From assembly GCA_947302275.1 (NCBI GenBank), contig CAMYUW010000012.1, positions 1 through 64,000 of the forward strand: a stretch of 64,000 bases of DNA, written 5' to 3'. Both the position numbers and the translations under genes were made by a program. Under the pieces are notes generated by a model. The model had not been told where the DNA came from and did not search any database. It saw only the letters and a program-made list of their open reading frames with translations. The stretch comes from an uncultured Prevotellaceae bacterium (GTDB taxonomy: Bacteria > Bacteroidota > Bacteroidia > Bacteroidales > Muribaculaceae). This document shows, in pieces, positions 40,417-49,040 of this stretch (its first letter is position 1; every line of letters starts with the position of its first letter).

Positions 40417-41760
40417 ATGGCAAAGCGAGTAGGATTTGCGACGCGTCTGGGTGCTATCGCAGCAGCGGTGGGCTCAGCAGTGGGTTTAGGAAACATCTGG
40501 CGTTTTCCTTTTGAGGCCGGTCAGAATGGTGGCGGAGCCTTTATCCTAGTCTATATAGGATGCATTCTGGTGATGGGTATTCCCGTGATATTGAGCGAGT
40601 TCGTTATTGGGCGATCCACCCATAGTAACATGAAATCGGCGCTCAAGCGCTTATCCCCTGGAAAGAAATATTACCTTTTCTCCTATGTCTGTATCGCGGG
40701 TAGTTTTGTAGTGATAGGTTTCTATAGCGTAGTGTGCGGGTGGATCATCGAATACCTGTACCAAGCTGCCCTGGGCGGGCTCAGTGGCCACACGCCCCAG
40801 GAATATAGTGACATGTTCTCTTCGTTAGTGGCCAATCCATGGCGTTGCGTTGGTTGGACTGTGCTTTTTCTCTGTGTTAATTTCGTGGTCATGAGCCGCG
40901 GCATCGAGAAAGGTATCGAGCGCGTGTCCAGCATCATGATGCCCTTGTTGTTCTTGATTCTGCTCGTCTTCTGTGTCAACTCTCTATTGTTACCTGGTGC
41001 GTCCAAAGGTTTGGATTTCCTTTTCTATCCCGACTTCTCTGAGCTGACTATGCGTGGTGTGCTGGATGCTTTTGGCCAAGCATTCCTGTCGCTTTCAATC
41101 GGTATATCGTGTTTGGTGACATACAGTTCTTATTTCAAAGACGATACTTCATTGACCAAGGATGCGGTGACCGTTGCCGTGCTTGACACGCTGGTGGCCA
41201 TTCTCTCAGGTGTGATGATCTTCCCCGCTGTATTCTCATTCGGTGTGGAACCGACCGCAGGTCCACGCCTCATCTTTGAGGTGTTGCCAGGCATTTTCCA
41301 GCAGATGACAGGTGGATACGTTTGGGCGTTGCTGTTCTTCCTGCTGGTGTTCTTTGCCTCGTTAACCTCTACTATTTCGCTCAGCGAGATACCCATTACC
41401 TTCATGATAGAGGAGCACAAGATGACACGCCGCATCGCAATTGCATGGACGGCATTGTTCACATTTACACTGGCCGTACTTGCTGCATTGTCGTTCAATG
41501 TGTTGGACGATGTAACGATTTTCGGCAAGAATATTTTTGATGCGATGGATTATGCCGCCAGCAACATCTTCATGCTTCTGGGAGGTCTGTTCACCGCTGT
41601 ATATGTTGGATGGATTCTTGACCGCAAGGTCGTTCACGAGCAGTTGACCAACGGTGGCCGCCTTAAGGCCCCGATGGAGCCCTACCTGATATTCTGTCTG
41701 CGCTACGTCGCTCCCGTCTCAATCTTCTTTATTTTCCTCTACCTGACAGGAATTATTTAA
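40417..41760 (+). CDS. Sodium-dependent neurotransmitter-type (NSS/SLC6) symporter
   Basis: 447 residues, about 11 membrane helices as in bacterial NSS proteins such as TnaT/Tyt1. The unwound helix 1 motif is clear: AAVGSAVGLGNIWRFPFEAGQNGGGAF (given in parts: AVGLGNIWRFPF at residues 22-33). Helix 6 and 8 sodium-site segments appear as AFGQAFLSLSIGISCL and FASLTSTISLSEIP. It imports an amino acid or related compound with sodium; which one is not evident. It is monocistronic and converges with recQ; no terminator hairpin is obvious in the 87-bp gap. Confidence 0.94.
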   Translation: MAKRVGFATRLGAIAAAVGSAVGLGNIWRFPFEAGQNGGGAFILVYIGCILVMGIPVILSEFVIGRSTHSNMKSALKRLSPGKKYYLFSYVCIAGSFVVIGFYSVVCGWIIEYLYQAALGGLSGHTPQEYSDMFSSLVANPWRCVGWTVLFLCVNFVVMSRGIEKGIERVSSIMMPLLFLILLVFCVNSLLLPGASKGLDFLFYPDFSELTMRGVLDAFGQAFLSLSIGISCLVTYSSYFKDDTSLTKDAVTVAVLDTLVAILSGVMIFPAVFSFGVEPTAGPRLIFEVLPGIFQQMTGGYVWALLFFLLVFFASLTSTISLSEIPITFMIEEHKMTRRIAIAWTALFTFTLAVLAALSFNVLDDVTIFGKNIFDAMDYAASNIFMLLGGLFTAVYVGWILDRKVVHEQLTNGGRLKAPMEPYLIFCLRYVAPVSIFFIFLYLTGII

Positions 41761-41847
41761 ATTCTCATACACACCTAGGAAGGCAATAAGTGCAACAAAT
41801 GCAAAGTCATCCGAACTCCGTTTTGGATAGATTGGTATTTGTTGTGG

Positions 41848-43704
41848 TTATTGCTTTCTTTTTTGGAGCTTGATGTGGTCAAGGATAGCCGCTGTGAAGG
41901 GACGCCAGTATTTTTGGCACTTCATGGTTCCCACACCGTAGATGATGCTGAACTCGGCTTGGGTCGTCGGTTTCTCGGTGGCCATAGCCTGCAATGACTT
42001 GTCACTGAATACCATATATGGGGCGATGTGACTTGCTGTGGCCAGGGCTTTGCGCAGGTCGCGAAGTTTTTCGAATAACGCATTGTCCATTTCCTTAGTT
42101 GCGGTTGCACCGATCTCAGGAATGACTGCCTCAGTGACGGGCTGCCTTTTCTTGACATTAAAGCTTCCTCGCTGGTATCGGTTCAATTCTATGGTTTGGC
42201 GTCCATAAAGCACCTCGTTGCCGTATTCGGTGATTTTCAGGTGATTGCTCTCATTGTAGGCGATGTCGAATAGACCCATCTGCAACATCTGCAGGAGATA
42301 GGCGTTCCACTCAGGGACAGTCAAGTCGTGACCGACGCCGAAGGTTTTGATACGGTCATATCCTTTCTCGATGACTTCAGCCTTGCGCCAACCCCGCAGA
42401 ATTTCGGTCACGGTAAACATGCTGATTTGCTCATCGGTGCGCTTGATGGCGCTCAATGCCATTTGGGCATAACGGGTGCCGTCAAACCGATCGGGCGGAT
42501 TGTTGCAAATATCACAGTTGTGGCAGTCGTGGTCAAAGCGCTCATTGAAATAGCTTAGCAGGATGCGGCGACGGCAGACTCCGCTCTCGGCAAACTGCTG
42601 CATGCGCCGCAATTTCTCCATGTTGACATAGGCTTGCCCTGATTGTTGGGCAAACTGTTGCAGGGTGACCACGTCACCGTAAGTGTAGAACATTAGTGCC
42701 TCGGCGGGCAGTCCGTCACGGCCTGCACGTCCTATTTCCTGATAATAGCCTTCCAGGTTGCGGGGCATATTGCTGTGGATGACATAGCGCACGTTGCTTT
42801 TGTCAATGCCCATACCGAAAGCGATGGTTGCGCAAACTACCTTCAAGTCATCGTTAATGAAATCGCGCTGTATCTGCTGCTTGTCCCTCACGCTCATGCC
42901 AGCATGAAACGGCTTGGCTGGAATGCCTGCCTCCGTAAGCTGGTCAGCCATTTTCTCGGTGTCCCGTCGACGCAGGCAGTAGATAATGCCGCTCTCGTTG
43001 CGGTGTAGGTTGATGAACTGAACGATTTGGCGGAATTTCTGCTTGCCAGTGGAACCCTGCACGACATTGAGCGAGATATTGGGGCGGTCAAACGAACTGA
43101 TGAACAAACGTGCTTCGGGGATATCCAGTTGCTTGGCTATGTCATCACGCGTAATCCGGTCGGCAGTAGCGGTGAGTGCCATAATGGGAACTTGGGGAAA
43201 GCGTTGCTTGAGCGCTCCCAACTGAGTGTACTCCGGGCGGAAATCATGACCCCATTGCGAGATGCAATGGGCCTCATCGACGGCGAAAAGACAGATGCGG
43301 TCAGTAATTGAGGTGGACCAGCGGTCAATCTCGGAGAGTAGTTTTTCAGGGGAGATGTATAATAGCTTGACCTTGCCCTGCATGAGCAGGTCAACAGTCT
43401 GACGGTTCTCGTTCTCGGTTTTCTCGCTGTTTAAAGCAAGGGCTGGCACGCCGTTTTGCTGTAGGGCGTCAATCTGGTCGTTCATCAAGGCCAATAGGGG
43501 CGAGATGACAATCGCAAAACCCTCTTCACTCATCAGACCAGGAATCTGATAACACAGTGACTTGCCGCCTCCAGTGGGCATGAGTACGATGCTGTCCCCG
43601 CCATCAAGTGTATGGTTGATGATATCCCATTGCTGCCCACGGAAACTGTCATATCCGTAGCAACTCCTGAGTAATGCCAGCGCATATTCCTCCCGTGTCA
43701 TCAT
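41848..43704 (-). CDS. recQ: RecQ-family ATP-dependent DNA helicase
   Basis: 618 residues. Helicase motifs: Walker A PTGGGKS (43-49), DEAH with the aromatic loop (VDEAHCISQWGHDFRPEY), motif VI QEIGRAGRDG. A zinc-binding subdomain (CRRRILLSYFNERF, then CHNCDIC), winged helix and a C-terminal HRDC domain (LRDLRKALATASHIAPYMVFS) complete the standard plan. It unwinds 3'-5' in repair and recombination. Start is one of two adjacent ATGs. It lies 15 bp after the sugar-transferase gene and may share its transcript. Confidence 0.96.
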   Translation of the reverse strand: MMTREEYALALLRSCYGYDSFRGQQWDIINHTLDGGDSIVLMPTGGGKSLCYQIPGLMSEEGFAIVISPLLALMNDQIDALQQNGVPALALNSEKTENENRQTVDLLMQGKVKLLYISPEKLLSEIDRWSTSITDRICLFAVDEAHCISQWGHDFRPEYTQLGALKQRFPQVPIMALTATADRITRDDIAKQLDIPEARLFISSFDRPNISLNVVQGSTGKQKFRQIVQFINLHRNESGIIYCLRRRDTEKMADQLTEAGIPAKPFHAGMSVRDKQQIQRDFINDDLKVVCATIAFGMGIDKSNVRYVIHSNMPRNLEGYYQEIGRAGRDGLPAEALMFYTYGDVVTLQQFAQQSGQAYVNMEKLRRMQQFAESGVCRRRILLSYFNERFDHDCHNCDICNNPPDRFDGTRYAQMALSAIKRTDEQISMFTVTEILRGWRKAEVIEKGYDRIKTFGVGHDLTVPEWNAYLLQMLQMGLFDIAYNESNHLKITEYGNEVLYGRQTIELNRYQRGSFNVKKRQPVTEAVIPEIGATATKEMDNALFEKLRDLRKALATASHIAPYMVFSDKSLQAMATEKPTTQAEFSIIYGVGTMKCQKYWRPFTAAILDHIKLQKRKQ

Positions 43705-43719
43705 CCTATAGCCTAATGC

Positions 43720-45114
43720 CTAATAAGCATTGTCTTCACCCTTGAGCGCATTCCAGACGGTGCGGAAAATGATTTTCATGTCTAAGAAGAATGTCCAGTT
43801 TTCAGCATACCACACGTCGTATTCAACGCGTTTCTCCATCTGCCACAGTTCTTCGGTCTGGCCCCGATAGCCGCGCACCTGTGCCCAACCGGTAATGCCC
43901 GGCTTGATGGTGTGTCTTAACATGTATTTATCGATAAGTTCACTGTACATCTCGGTCTGTGCTACCATGTGAGGCCGTGGCCCGACTATGCTCATGTCGC
44001 CGCGCCACACGTTATAAAACTGTGGGAGCTCGTCAATGCTCGTGCGGCGCAGGAAATTGCCGAATTTGGTCACCCTGGGGTCACCCTTGGTGGCTTGTAA
44101 CGTGTCGCTGTCACTATTAATGCGCATAGTGCGGAACTTGTAGCAGTTGAAAGCCTGTCCGCGGTAGCCGGTTCGCTTCTGTACAAAGAAAATAGGACCT
44201 GGAGAAGAGAACTTGATGCCGATGGCAACAGGAATGATGACCAGTGGCGAGATGATCAGCATGACGGTTGACACCAACAGGTCAAATGCCCGTTTGATCA
44301 ATCGGTTAATGGGGTTCTTGAGCGGGTAGGGGTGTACTGCCAGAATGGGCACGTCACCTACGGAACTGAGTTCAAATTGGCGTGTTACAGTGCGTCCGAA
44401 CTGCGGAACGTAGTAGAAATCAACGGCGTTGTTGTCGGCAATGCGGATCATGCGCGACACGTTCTGGTTATCCTCAATGTCGGGGACAGCACAGAACATC
44501 TCGTCCACCTGATGAGTCTTGACAAATTGTTCCACATCGTCAAGTGTGCCCTGATAGGCAGCCGATGCCGATCGGGCCTTAGGATTGTTGTCAAAGAAGC
44601 CGACGATATGATAACCGTAACCCTGGTCGGCGAGCATCTCGTTGATTAAGCGCACACCCACGGTTCCCCCTCCGATGACTATCACACGCTTGAAGTTGAA
44701 ACCCTGATTTCGGTAGAGTTTCACGAACTGTCGTGAAAGAACCCACCAGGTTGCCAAGACCATGAAGAACACGATATAGAACTTCAACGCATGACTCCAT
44801 GGGGCAGTGTAGTAGCCCAAGAAAGTCGAGAGAGCGATGAAGATACCCGCATGAGTGAGCACGAGTTTGAGCGCTTGTCCCACAACGCGGTCGGCATAGA
44901 ACACTCGTCTCTCGTGCACATCGCTATAGAAGTAGATGCACACCATCATGGCCACGTTGAGCACGAGCCATACTGGCCGAGAATAAAAGGTCGTTACCTC
45001 GGCGTCGCCTACATTCCACCACCTGCTGGCAAAGAACACGAGATTGACAATCAGCAAGTCGATGATGCTGAATATCCATCTGACGAATTGTCCGTATCGG
45101 CCTTTACTCTTCAT
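43720..45114 (-). CDS. Undecaprenyl-phosphate sugar-1-phosphate transferase (WcaJ-type)
   Basis: 464 residues from the ATG at 45114; the longer frame would cross the hairpin at 45169-45190. Four N-terminal membrane helices, a Rossmann-like domain (VIVIGGGTVGVRLINEML), one more membrane segment (LLVSTVMLIISPLVIIPVAI) and the catalytic polyprenyl-phosphate transferase domain (VQKRTGYRGQAFNCYKFRTM, RRTSIDELPQFYNV, GDMSIVGPRPH). It primes capsule, exopolysaccharide or O-antigen synthesis by transferring glucose-1-P (or a related sugar) to the lipid carrier. No other glycan gene is adjacent. Confidence 0.94.
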   Translation of the reverse strand: MKSKGRYGQFVRWIFSIIDLLIVNLVFFASRWWNVGDAEVTTFYSRPVWLVLNVAMMVCIYFYSDVHERRVFYADRVVGQALKLVLTHAGIFIALSTFLGYYTAPWSHALKFYIVFFMVLATWWVLSRQFVKLYRNQGFNFKRVIVIGGGTVGVRLINEMLADQGYGYHIVGFFDNNPKARSASAAYQGTLDDVEQFVKTHQVDEMFCAVPDIEDNQNVSRMIRIADNNAVDFYYVPQFGRTVTRQFELSSVGDVPILAVHPYPLKNPINRLIKRAFDLLVSTVMLIISPLVIIPVAIGIKFSSPGPIFFVQKRTGYRGQAFNCYKFRTMRINSDSDTLQATKGDPRVTKFGNFLRRTSIDELPQFYNVWRGDMSIVGPRPHMVAQTEMYSELIDKYMLRHTIKPGITGWAQVRGYRGQTEELWQMEKRVEYDVWYAENWTFFLDMKIIFRTVWNALKGEDNAY

Positions 45115-45168
45115 TTGGCACGGTTTTTCTTCTATAAATTGTCCAAATAGGATTGTCAAAGCAAGCAC

Positions 45169-45190
45169 GGGAGTGAGGTTTCTCACTCCC
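45169..45190. terminator. Hairpin after the DUF349 gene
   Basis: Perfect 9-bp arms GGGAGTGAG and CTCACTCCC with a GTTT loop. Neither side has a good T-run, so it may be a weak terminator, attenuator or 3' stabiliser for the minus-strand DUF349 transcript. Confidence 0.5.
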
Positions 45191-45248
45191 TTACTGTTTC
45201 ATGTTTCATGATGGGATGTGGATGATGTGAGTATCCACTGGCAATGGT

Positions 45249-47180
45249 TTAATCGTTGTCCAGATCCTTAATCTTCTGCTCCAGCTCGGCGATTTCTTCT
45301 TTGAGGCGGGCAATGCGACGCTCCATTTCCTGAACCAGGGAATTGCCGCTCTTGGTATTGGCGGTCAAGAAGCCCATGTTGTTCTCAAAGGTCTTCAACT
45401 CGCTCATGCGCTGTTCGTAGGTGCGAACCAGGCGGTCGCGTTCGCTCAAGCCGCGTTCGCTGCCCGACTGGCGTCCGCCTCGGGGTGCATTGTCGCTGCC
45501 GCTGAAGCGGTTGCCGCGCATGTTGAGGGTTTCATAAGCCTTGTCAATCAGTTCACGGTACTGGGCATAGATTTTGTCTTTCTCCTTGTAAGGCACGTGG
45601 CCGATCTCTTGCCAACGGTCCATCAACTCACGCACAGTCTGGGCAGCCTCATCGCCTGCTTCCTCGATGGTTGATTTGAGCGTGGCAATGATGTCCTTCT
45701 TTGCCTTGAGATTGTCATGTTCAACAGCGTGAACGTTGACGTTCTGTTTCTTCTTCTGCTCGAAGAAATGGTCACATGCGGCAATAAAGCGTTTCCACAC
45801 GCTGTCGCTGTATTTTTTCACAACGGGACCAATGGTCTTCCACTCTTTCTGCATCTCGACGAACTTGTCGGTAGCTTCTTTCCATTCGGTGGAATCCATA
45901 AGGGCCTCGGCGCGTTCACACAGGTCAATCTTCTTGGCTAGGTTGGTGGTAAGTTCCTCCTTCATGGACTTGAAGAAGTCGGCTTTCTTGCTGAAGAAGT
46001 CGTCACAAGACTTGCGGAAACGTGCAAACAGGGCGGCATTGGCCTTGCGTGAGGCATAGCCCAACTTCTTCCAGTCCTCTTGAAGGGCGATGATCTGCTT
46101 GGTCACTTCATCCCACTGGGCGTAGGTCTTGAGGTCGTCGGTTGAAATCTGCTCAATCTTCTCGCACAGTTCGGTCTTTGCGTCGGCATTCTCTTTTTCC
46201 TTGCTCTTGCGGTCTTCAAAGAAAGTCTGGTATTTCTTGTTGATAGCGCTGGAAGCAGCTTTGAAGCGTGCCCACAATTCCTCGCGCAACTCCTTGGCCA
46301 CTGGACCGATCTCGCGCCACTTGTTGTGCATCTCCTGCAGTTTCCTGAATGCTGCTACAACATCGGTTTCCTCGTCAAGTGCCTCGGCATCCTCACACAG
46401 CTGTTGCTTGAGTTCAAGGTTCTTCTTGAAGTCATAGTCGCGCAACTCCTTGTTCATCTTCAACACATCGTAGAAGCGTTCAGTAGCACGCTGGAACTCC
46501 TTCCATACTTCAGTGTCGGCGGTAGCAGGAACCTCACCGGCATCCTTGAAGTCTTGTTGCAGCTGCTTCACGCGGTTGAACTGGCGGTTGATGTTGTCGG
46601 GATCGCTGCTGATCTCGTTGATGAGCGCGATGATTTTGCGCTTCTTTTCGAGGTTGGCTTCGCGATTGGCTTCTTGGGCCGCGTTAAACTCTGTGCGACG
46701 TTCCTTGAGCACGTTGAGCAGTTCTTTCATGTTGTTTTCGTCCTCGTCCTCTTTGGGAGTGAAATCGCTCTCCTCGTTGCCGTTGGCTAAGAATGCCTCT
46801 TTCTCCTGGGCTACTTCCTCGCGGCGCAGGGCAAAAAACGCTGACTTGAGGGCTTGGACTTCGTCTTTAACCTCCTCAATGGGGCGGGCAGCGATTTCTC
46901 GCATCATGTTTACGAGCTCGCTTTTGCTCTTGCCGGTTAGGTCAAGTTTGGCAGCCTTGGACTCCTCTGCCATATCCTCCTCTACAAGAGTGGGAATCTC
47001 TTCGGCGACGGTTTCGGGAGTCTCTTCGACAACGGGCTCGGGAGCCTCATTGACTGCGGGTTCTTCAACTTTAACTTCTTCACTCACAACTTCCTGAGCC
47101 TCGTTTTGGGGCTCAGTGCTCAAGATTTGATCCTTCTCGAGATTGTTCATCGATTCAGATTGTTCACGCGGTTCCATCAT
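45249..47180 (-). CDS. DUF349-repeat coiled-coil protein
   Basis: 643 residues without membrane segments. Residues 1-75 are a Glu/Val/Pro-rich disordered region (EEVKVEEPAVNEAPEPVVEE). From about 170 on there are repeated DUF349 units with a W-K-x-x-G or W-x-x-I-G-P core (EVWKEFQRATERFYDVLK, HNKWREIGPVAKELREELW, QEDWKKLGYASRKANAALF, QKEWKTIGPVVKKYSDSVW, MDRWQEIGHVPYKEKDKIY), then a helical end (EMERRIARLKEEIAELEQKI). Proteins of this type are widespread in Bacteroidota; function is unknown. Start is one of two adjacent ATGs. Confidence 0.9.
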   Translation of the reverse strand: MMEPREQSESMNNLEKDQILSTEPQNEAQEVVSEEVKVEEPAVNEAPEPVVEETPETVAEEIPTLVEEDMAEESKAAKLDLTGKSKSELVNMMREIAARPIEEVKDEVQALKSAFFALRREEVAQEKEAFLANGNEESDFTPKEDEDENNMKELLNVLKERRTEFNAAQEANREANLEKKRKIIALINEISSDPDNINRQFNRVKQLQQDFKDAGEVPATADTEVWKEFQRATERFYDVLKMNKELRDYDFKKNLELKQQLCEDAEALDEETDVVAAFRKLQEMHNKWREIGPVAKELREELWARFKAASSAINKKYQTFFEDRKSKEKENADAKTELCEKIEQISTDDLKTYAQWDEVTKQIIALQEDWKKLGYASRKANAALFARFRKSCDDFFSKKADFFKSMKEELTTNLAKKIDLCERAEALMDSTEWKEATDKFVEMQKEWKTIGPVVKKYSDSVWKRFIAACDHFFEQKKKQNVNVHAVEHDNLKAKKDIIATLKSTIEEAGDEAAQTVRELMDRWQEIGHVPYKEKDKIYAQYRELIDKAYETLNMRGNRFSGSDNAPRGGRQSGSERGLSERDRLVRTYEQRMSELKTFENNMGFLTANTKSGNSLVQEMERRIARLKEEIAELEQKIKDLDND

Positions 47181-47236
47181 AATAACTAAGTTTAGTTCAA
47201 GCGTCCCAAAGGAGCTTGATGTTTATATTCAAACTC

Positions 47237-47266
47237 CAAATTTAGGCATTATTTCGCAAACTCAAA
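47237..47266 (-). promoter_or_regulatory. Promoter of the DUF349 gene
   Basis: Minus strand TTTG (47266-47263), 18 nt, TAAATTTG (47244-47237); spacing slightly short. Leader about 53 nt. Confidence 0.5.
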
Positions 47267-47309
47267 GCCATTTTCCCGTTTTTTTTCTTATTTCCCTACT
47301 TTTTTCTAT

Positions 47310-47348
47310 AAAAAGAGGGCTTACAGGTCTGTGTTGACCTATAAGCCC
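47310..47348 (-). terminator. Rho-independent terminator of the cyclophilin gene
   Basis: Arms GGGCTTATAGGTC and GACCTGTAAGCCC on the minus strand (one mismatch), 6-nt loop, then TCTTTTTA. It sits 29 bp after the stop codon. Confidence 0.85.
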
Positions 47349-47376
47349 GATGAAATCTCTTGTAGTTTGCCGCGTC

Positions 47377-48240
47377 TTAATTCAAAATCGACGCTTTGAT
47401 GATCTTGATGTCGGTGGTGGGACGATCGGCAGCACCTGTCTGGGTGTTTTGGATTTTATCCACGACGTCCATGCCTTTAATTACCTCACCAAAGACTGTG
47501 TACTGACCATCGAGGTGAGGTGTGCCGCCCACGCTGGTATAAGCATCAATCTGCTCGTCGGTCATCGATGACGGGGTCTTGGCAGCCTCGGCTTCGGTAA
47601 TCTGGATGAGCTCGTTCTGCAACGCCTGGATACCGGCGTTGTCCTGATTGCGCTGTAACTCTTCAATTTTGGCGCGGTTCTCGGTCACCAAGCGACGGAA
47701 GATATCCTGCTTCTTGATGTCGGTCATGCGTTTGGCCATCATATTCAGTTCCTCGCTGCTGTAGATCTTTCCGGTCACGATATAGAACTGGCTGCCACTG
47801 CTGCGGCGCTCGGGATTCACCTGGTCGCCAGTGCGAGCGGCTGCCAGCGCTCCACGCTTGTGGAAATACTTGGGATAAACGAATTCGGCCTCGATCGTGT
47901 AGCCGGGATCGCCGTCACCCAACATCGTTTCGGGGCCGGCGGTCTTAGAATTACCGTCGCCAGTCTGAATCATGAAATCCTTAATCACGCGGTGGAATAA
48001 AACGCCGTCGTAGTAGCCTTCCTTTACTAGCTTGATAAAGTTGTCGCGGTGCTGCGGCGTCTCGTTGTAGAGCTCAACGATGATGTCGCCCAGCGTGGTC
48101 TCCAGTTTCACTTGAGTCATTTTGTTGTCTGCTTTTTTGTCACTGACGGGGCTGCTGCCCTCACTGCCCGTGTTGTTGGCCGAGCACGAGATAAATGCGA
48201 AGGCCATCATCACGAAGGATAATAAAAAGTGCTTTCTCAT
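47377..48240 (-). CDS. Cyclophilin-type peptidyl-prolyl isomerase lipoprotein
   Basis: 287 residues with a lipoprotein signal (FVMMAFAFISC, Cys19). The cyclophilin core includes LETTLGDIIVELYNETPQHRDNF, GVLFHRVIKDFMIQTGD, SSGSQFYIVTGK and GQYTVFGEVIKGMDVVDKI. An insert of about 80 residues (from MMAKRMTDIKKQDIF to SSMTDEQIDAYTSVGG) interrupts the C-terminal half and is typical of Bacteroidota versions. It helps fold exported proteins in the periplasm. Its leader has a GGAGTTGGAAGTTAGGAG-type repeat; a small conserved-looking ORF lies 42 bp upstream. Confidence 0.94.
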   Translation of the reverse strand: MRKHFLLSFVMMAFAFISCSANNTGSEGSSPVSDKKADNKMTQVKLETTLGDIIVELYNETPQHRDNFIKLVKEGYYDGVLFHRVIKDFMIQTGDGNSKTAGPETMLGDGDPGYTIEAEFVYPKYFHKRGALAAARTGDQVNPERRSSGSQFYIVTGKIYSSEELNMMAKRMTDIKKQDIFRRLVTENRAKIEELQRNQDNAGIQALQNELIQITEAEAAKTPSSMTDEQIDAYTSVGGTPHLDGQYTVFGEVIKGMDVVDKIQNTQTGAADRPTTDIKIIKASILN

Positions 48241-48282
48241 TATATTGTAGTTTAAAACTCCTAACTTCCAACTCCTGGTTGA

Positions 48283-48657
48283 TCAGATGCCGACAGGGTA
48301 GAGACGCTTATAGATGCGGCGAAAGTTGTCGTCCTTTGCGCTCAACTCGGTCGCGCGCTCCTTAAAATCATCGCCCCAAAGCGATGCGGCCAGATAGGAT
48401 AGATAGACGTGGTCGCGGTCCTTGGCGATAGCGGCCTTGACTAGCAAGTCAATACTCTGAGCATACTTCTGGCTGTCGATGGCGTTGAGATAACGCGCCG
48501 TGCTCACCACAAACTGTCCAGTGCGGTCCTTTAAAATCATGTTATCCACCAGCGCCGGCATGTCTTCGTCTATGGAGCCCATGTTGTTGGCGATGAACTC
48601 ATAGGTTAACAGCCCGTTGGTGTCGTCATCAAGTATCTGTTTAGTAAGTTTGTCCAT
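48283..48657 (-). CDS. Small hypothetical cytosolic protein
   Basis: 124 residues, mostly helical (LLTYEFIANNMGSIDEDMPALVDNMI, in parts; YAQSIDLLVKAAIAKDRDHVYLSYL). No signal peptide, membrane helix or recognised motif. The even codon use and placement between a -7 box (48694-48701) and the cyclophilin gene support a real gene. Function unknown. Confidence 0.72.
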   Translation of the reverse strand: MDKLTKQILDDDTNGLLTYEFIANNMGSIDEDMPALVDNMILKDRTGQFVVSTARYLNAIDSQKYAQSIDLLVKAAIAKDRDHVYLSYLAASLWGDDFKERATELSAKDDNFRRIYKRLYPVGI

Positions 48658-49040
48658 ATCAATAATTAGCGATTTTGTTCACTTATCAATCGGCAAAGAT
48701 AATGCTTTTTTCATTCTCACTCCCTTTTTCATCAGAAAAATCAATTGCAGAGGCCGATTGCAAGTGATCGATGAGAAATTGTAACGGATAGAACAAGGCT
48801 TACTGTCGGCAGTGTGAAGAGCTGGAGGCTGTTTATCGCCTGCGTTGGCGATGATGTGTAAATGTGATTGAGCGATTTGGTTATGAGTTGAAAGTATTGG
48901 GCTTGAAAGATGTTTTTTTATTATAAAATGTGTTATTTTAGGACTAATTGTGTGGAATTTTAGCTTAAAATCATTACCTTTGCACCGCAAAAAGCGAACT
49001 CTAATAAATATTTACAAAATATTCAAAAGTAGTTAAGTAA
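48658..49040. other. Intergenic region upstream of ppdK
   Basis: 383 bp between divergent genes. It contains -7 boxes for the small hypothetical protein (48694-48701, minus, TATCTTTG) and ppdK (48975-48982). The central part (about 48745-48900) is less AT-rich than usual spacer DNA but has no convincing ORF, RNA fold or repeat. Confidence 0.6.
48975..48982 (+). promoter_or_regulatory. -7 box of ppdK
   Basis: TACCTTTG followed by CACC, a strong Bacteroidota start context; the -33 match is poor. Leader about 55 nt. Confidence 0.6.

Noticed and set aside
48679..48990. 103-codon minus-strand frame upstream of ppdK
   Set aside because: No motif, compositionally like spacer DNA, and it would run through the -7 boxes of both flanking genes.
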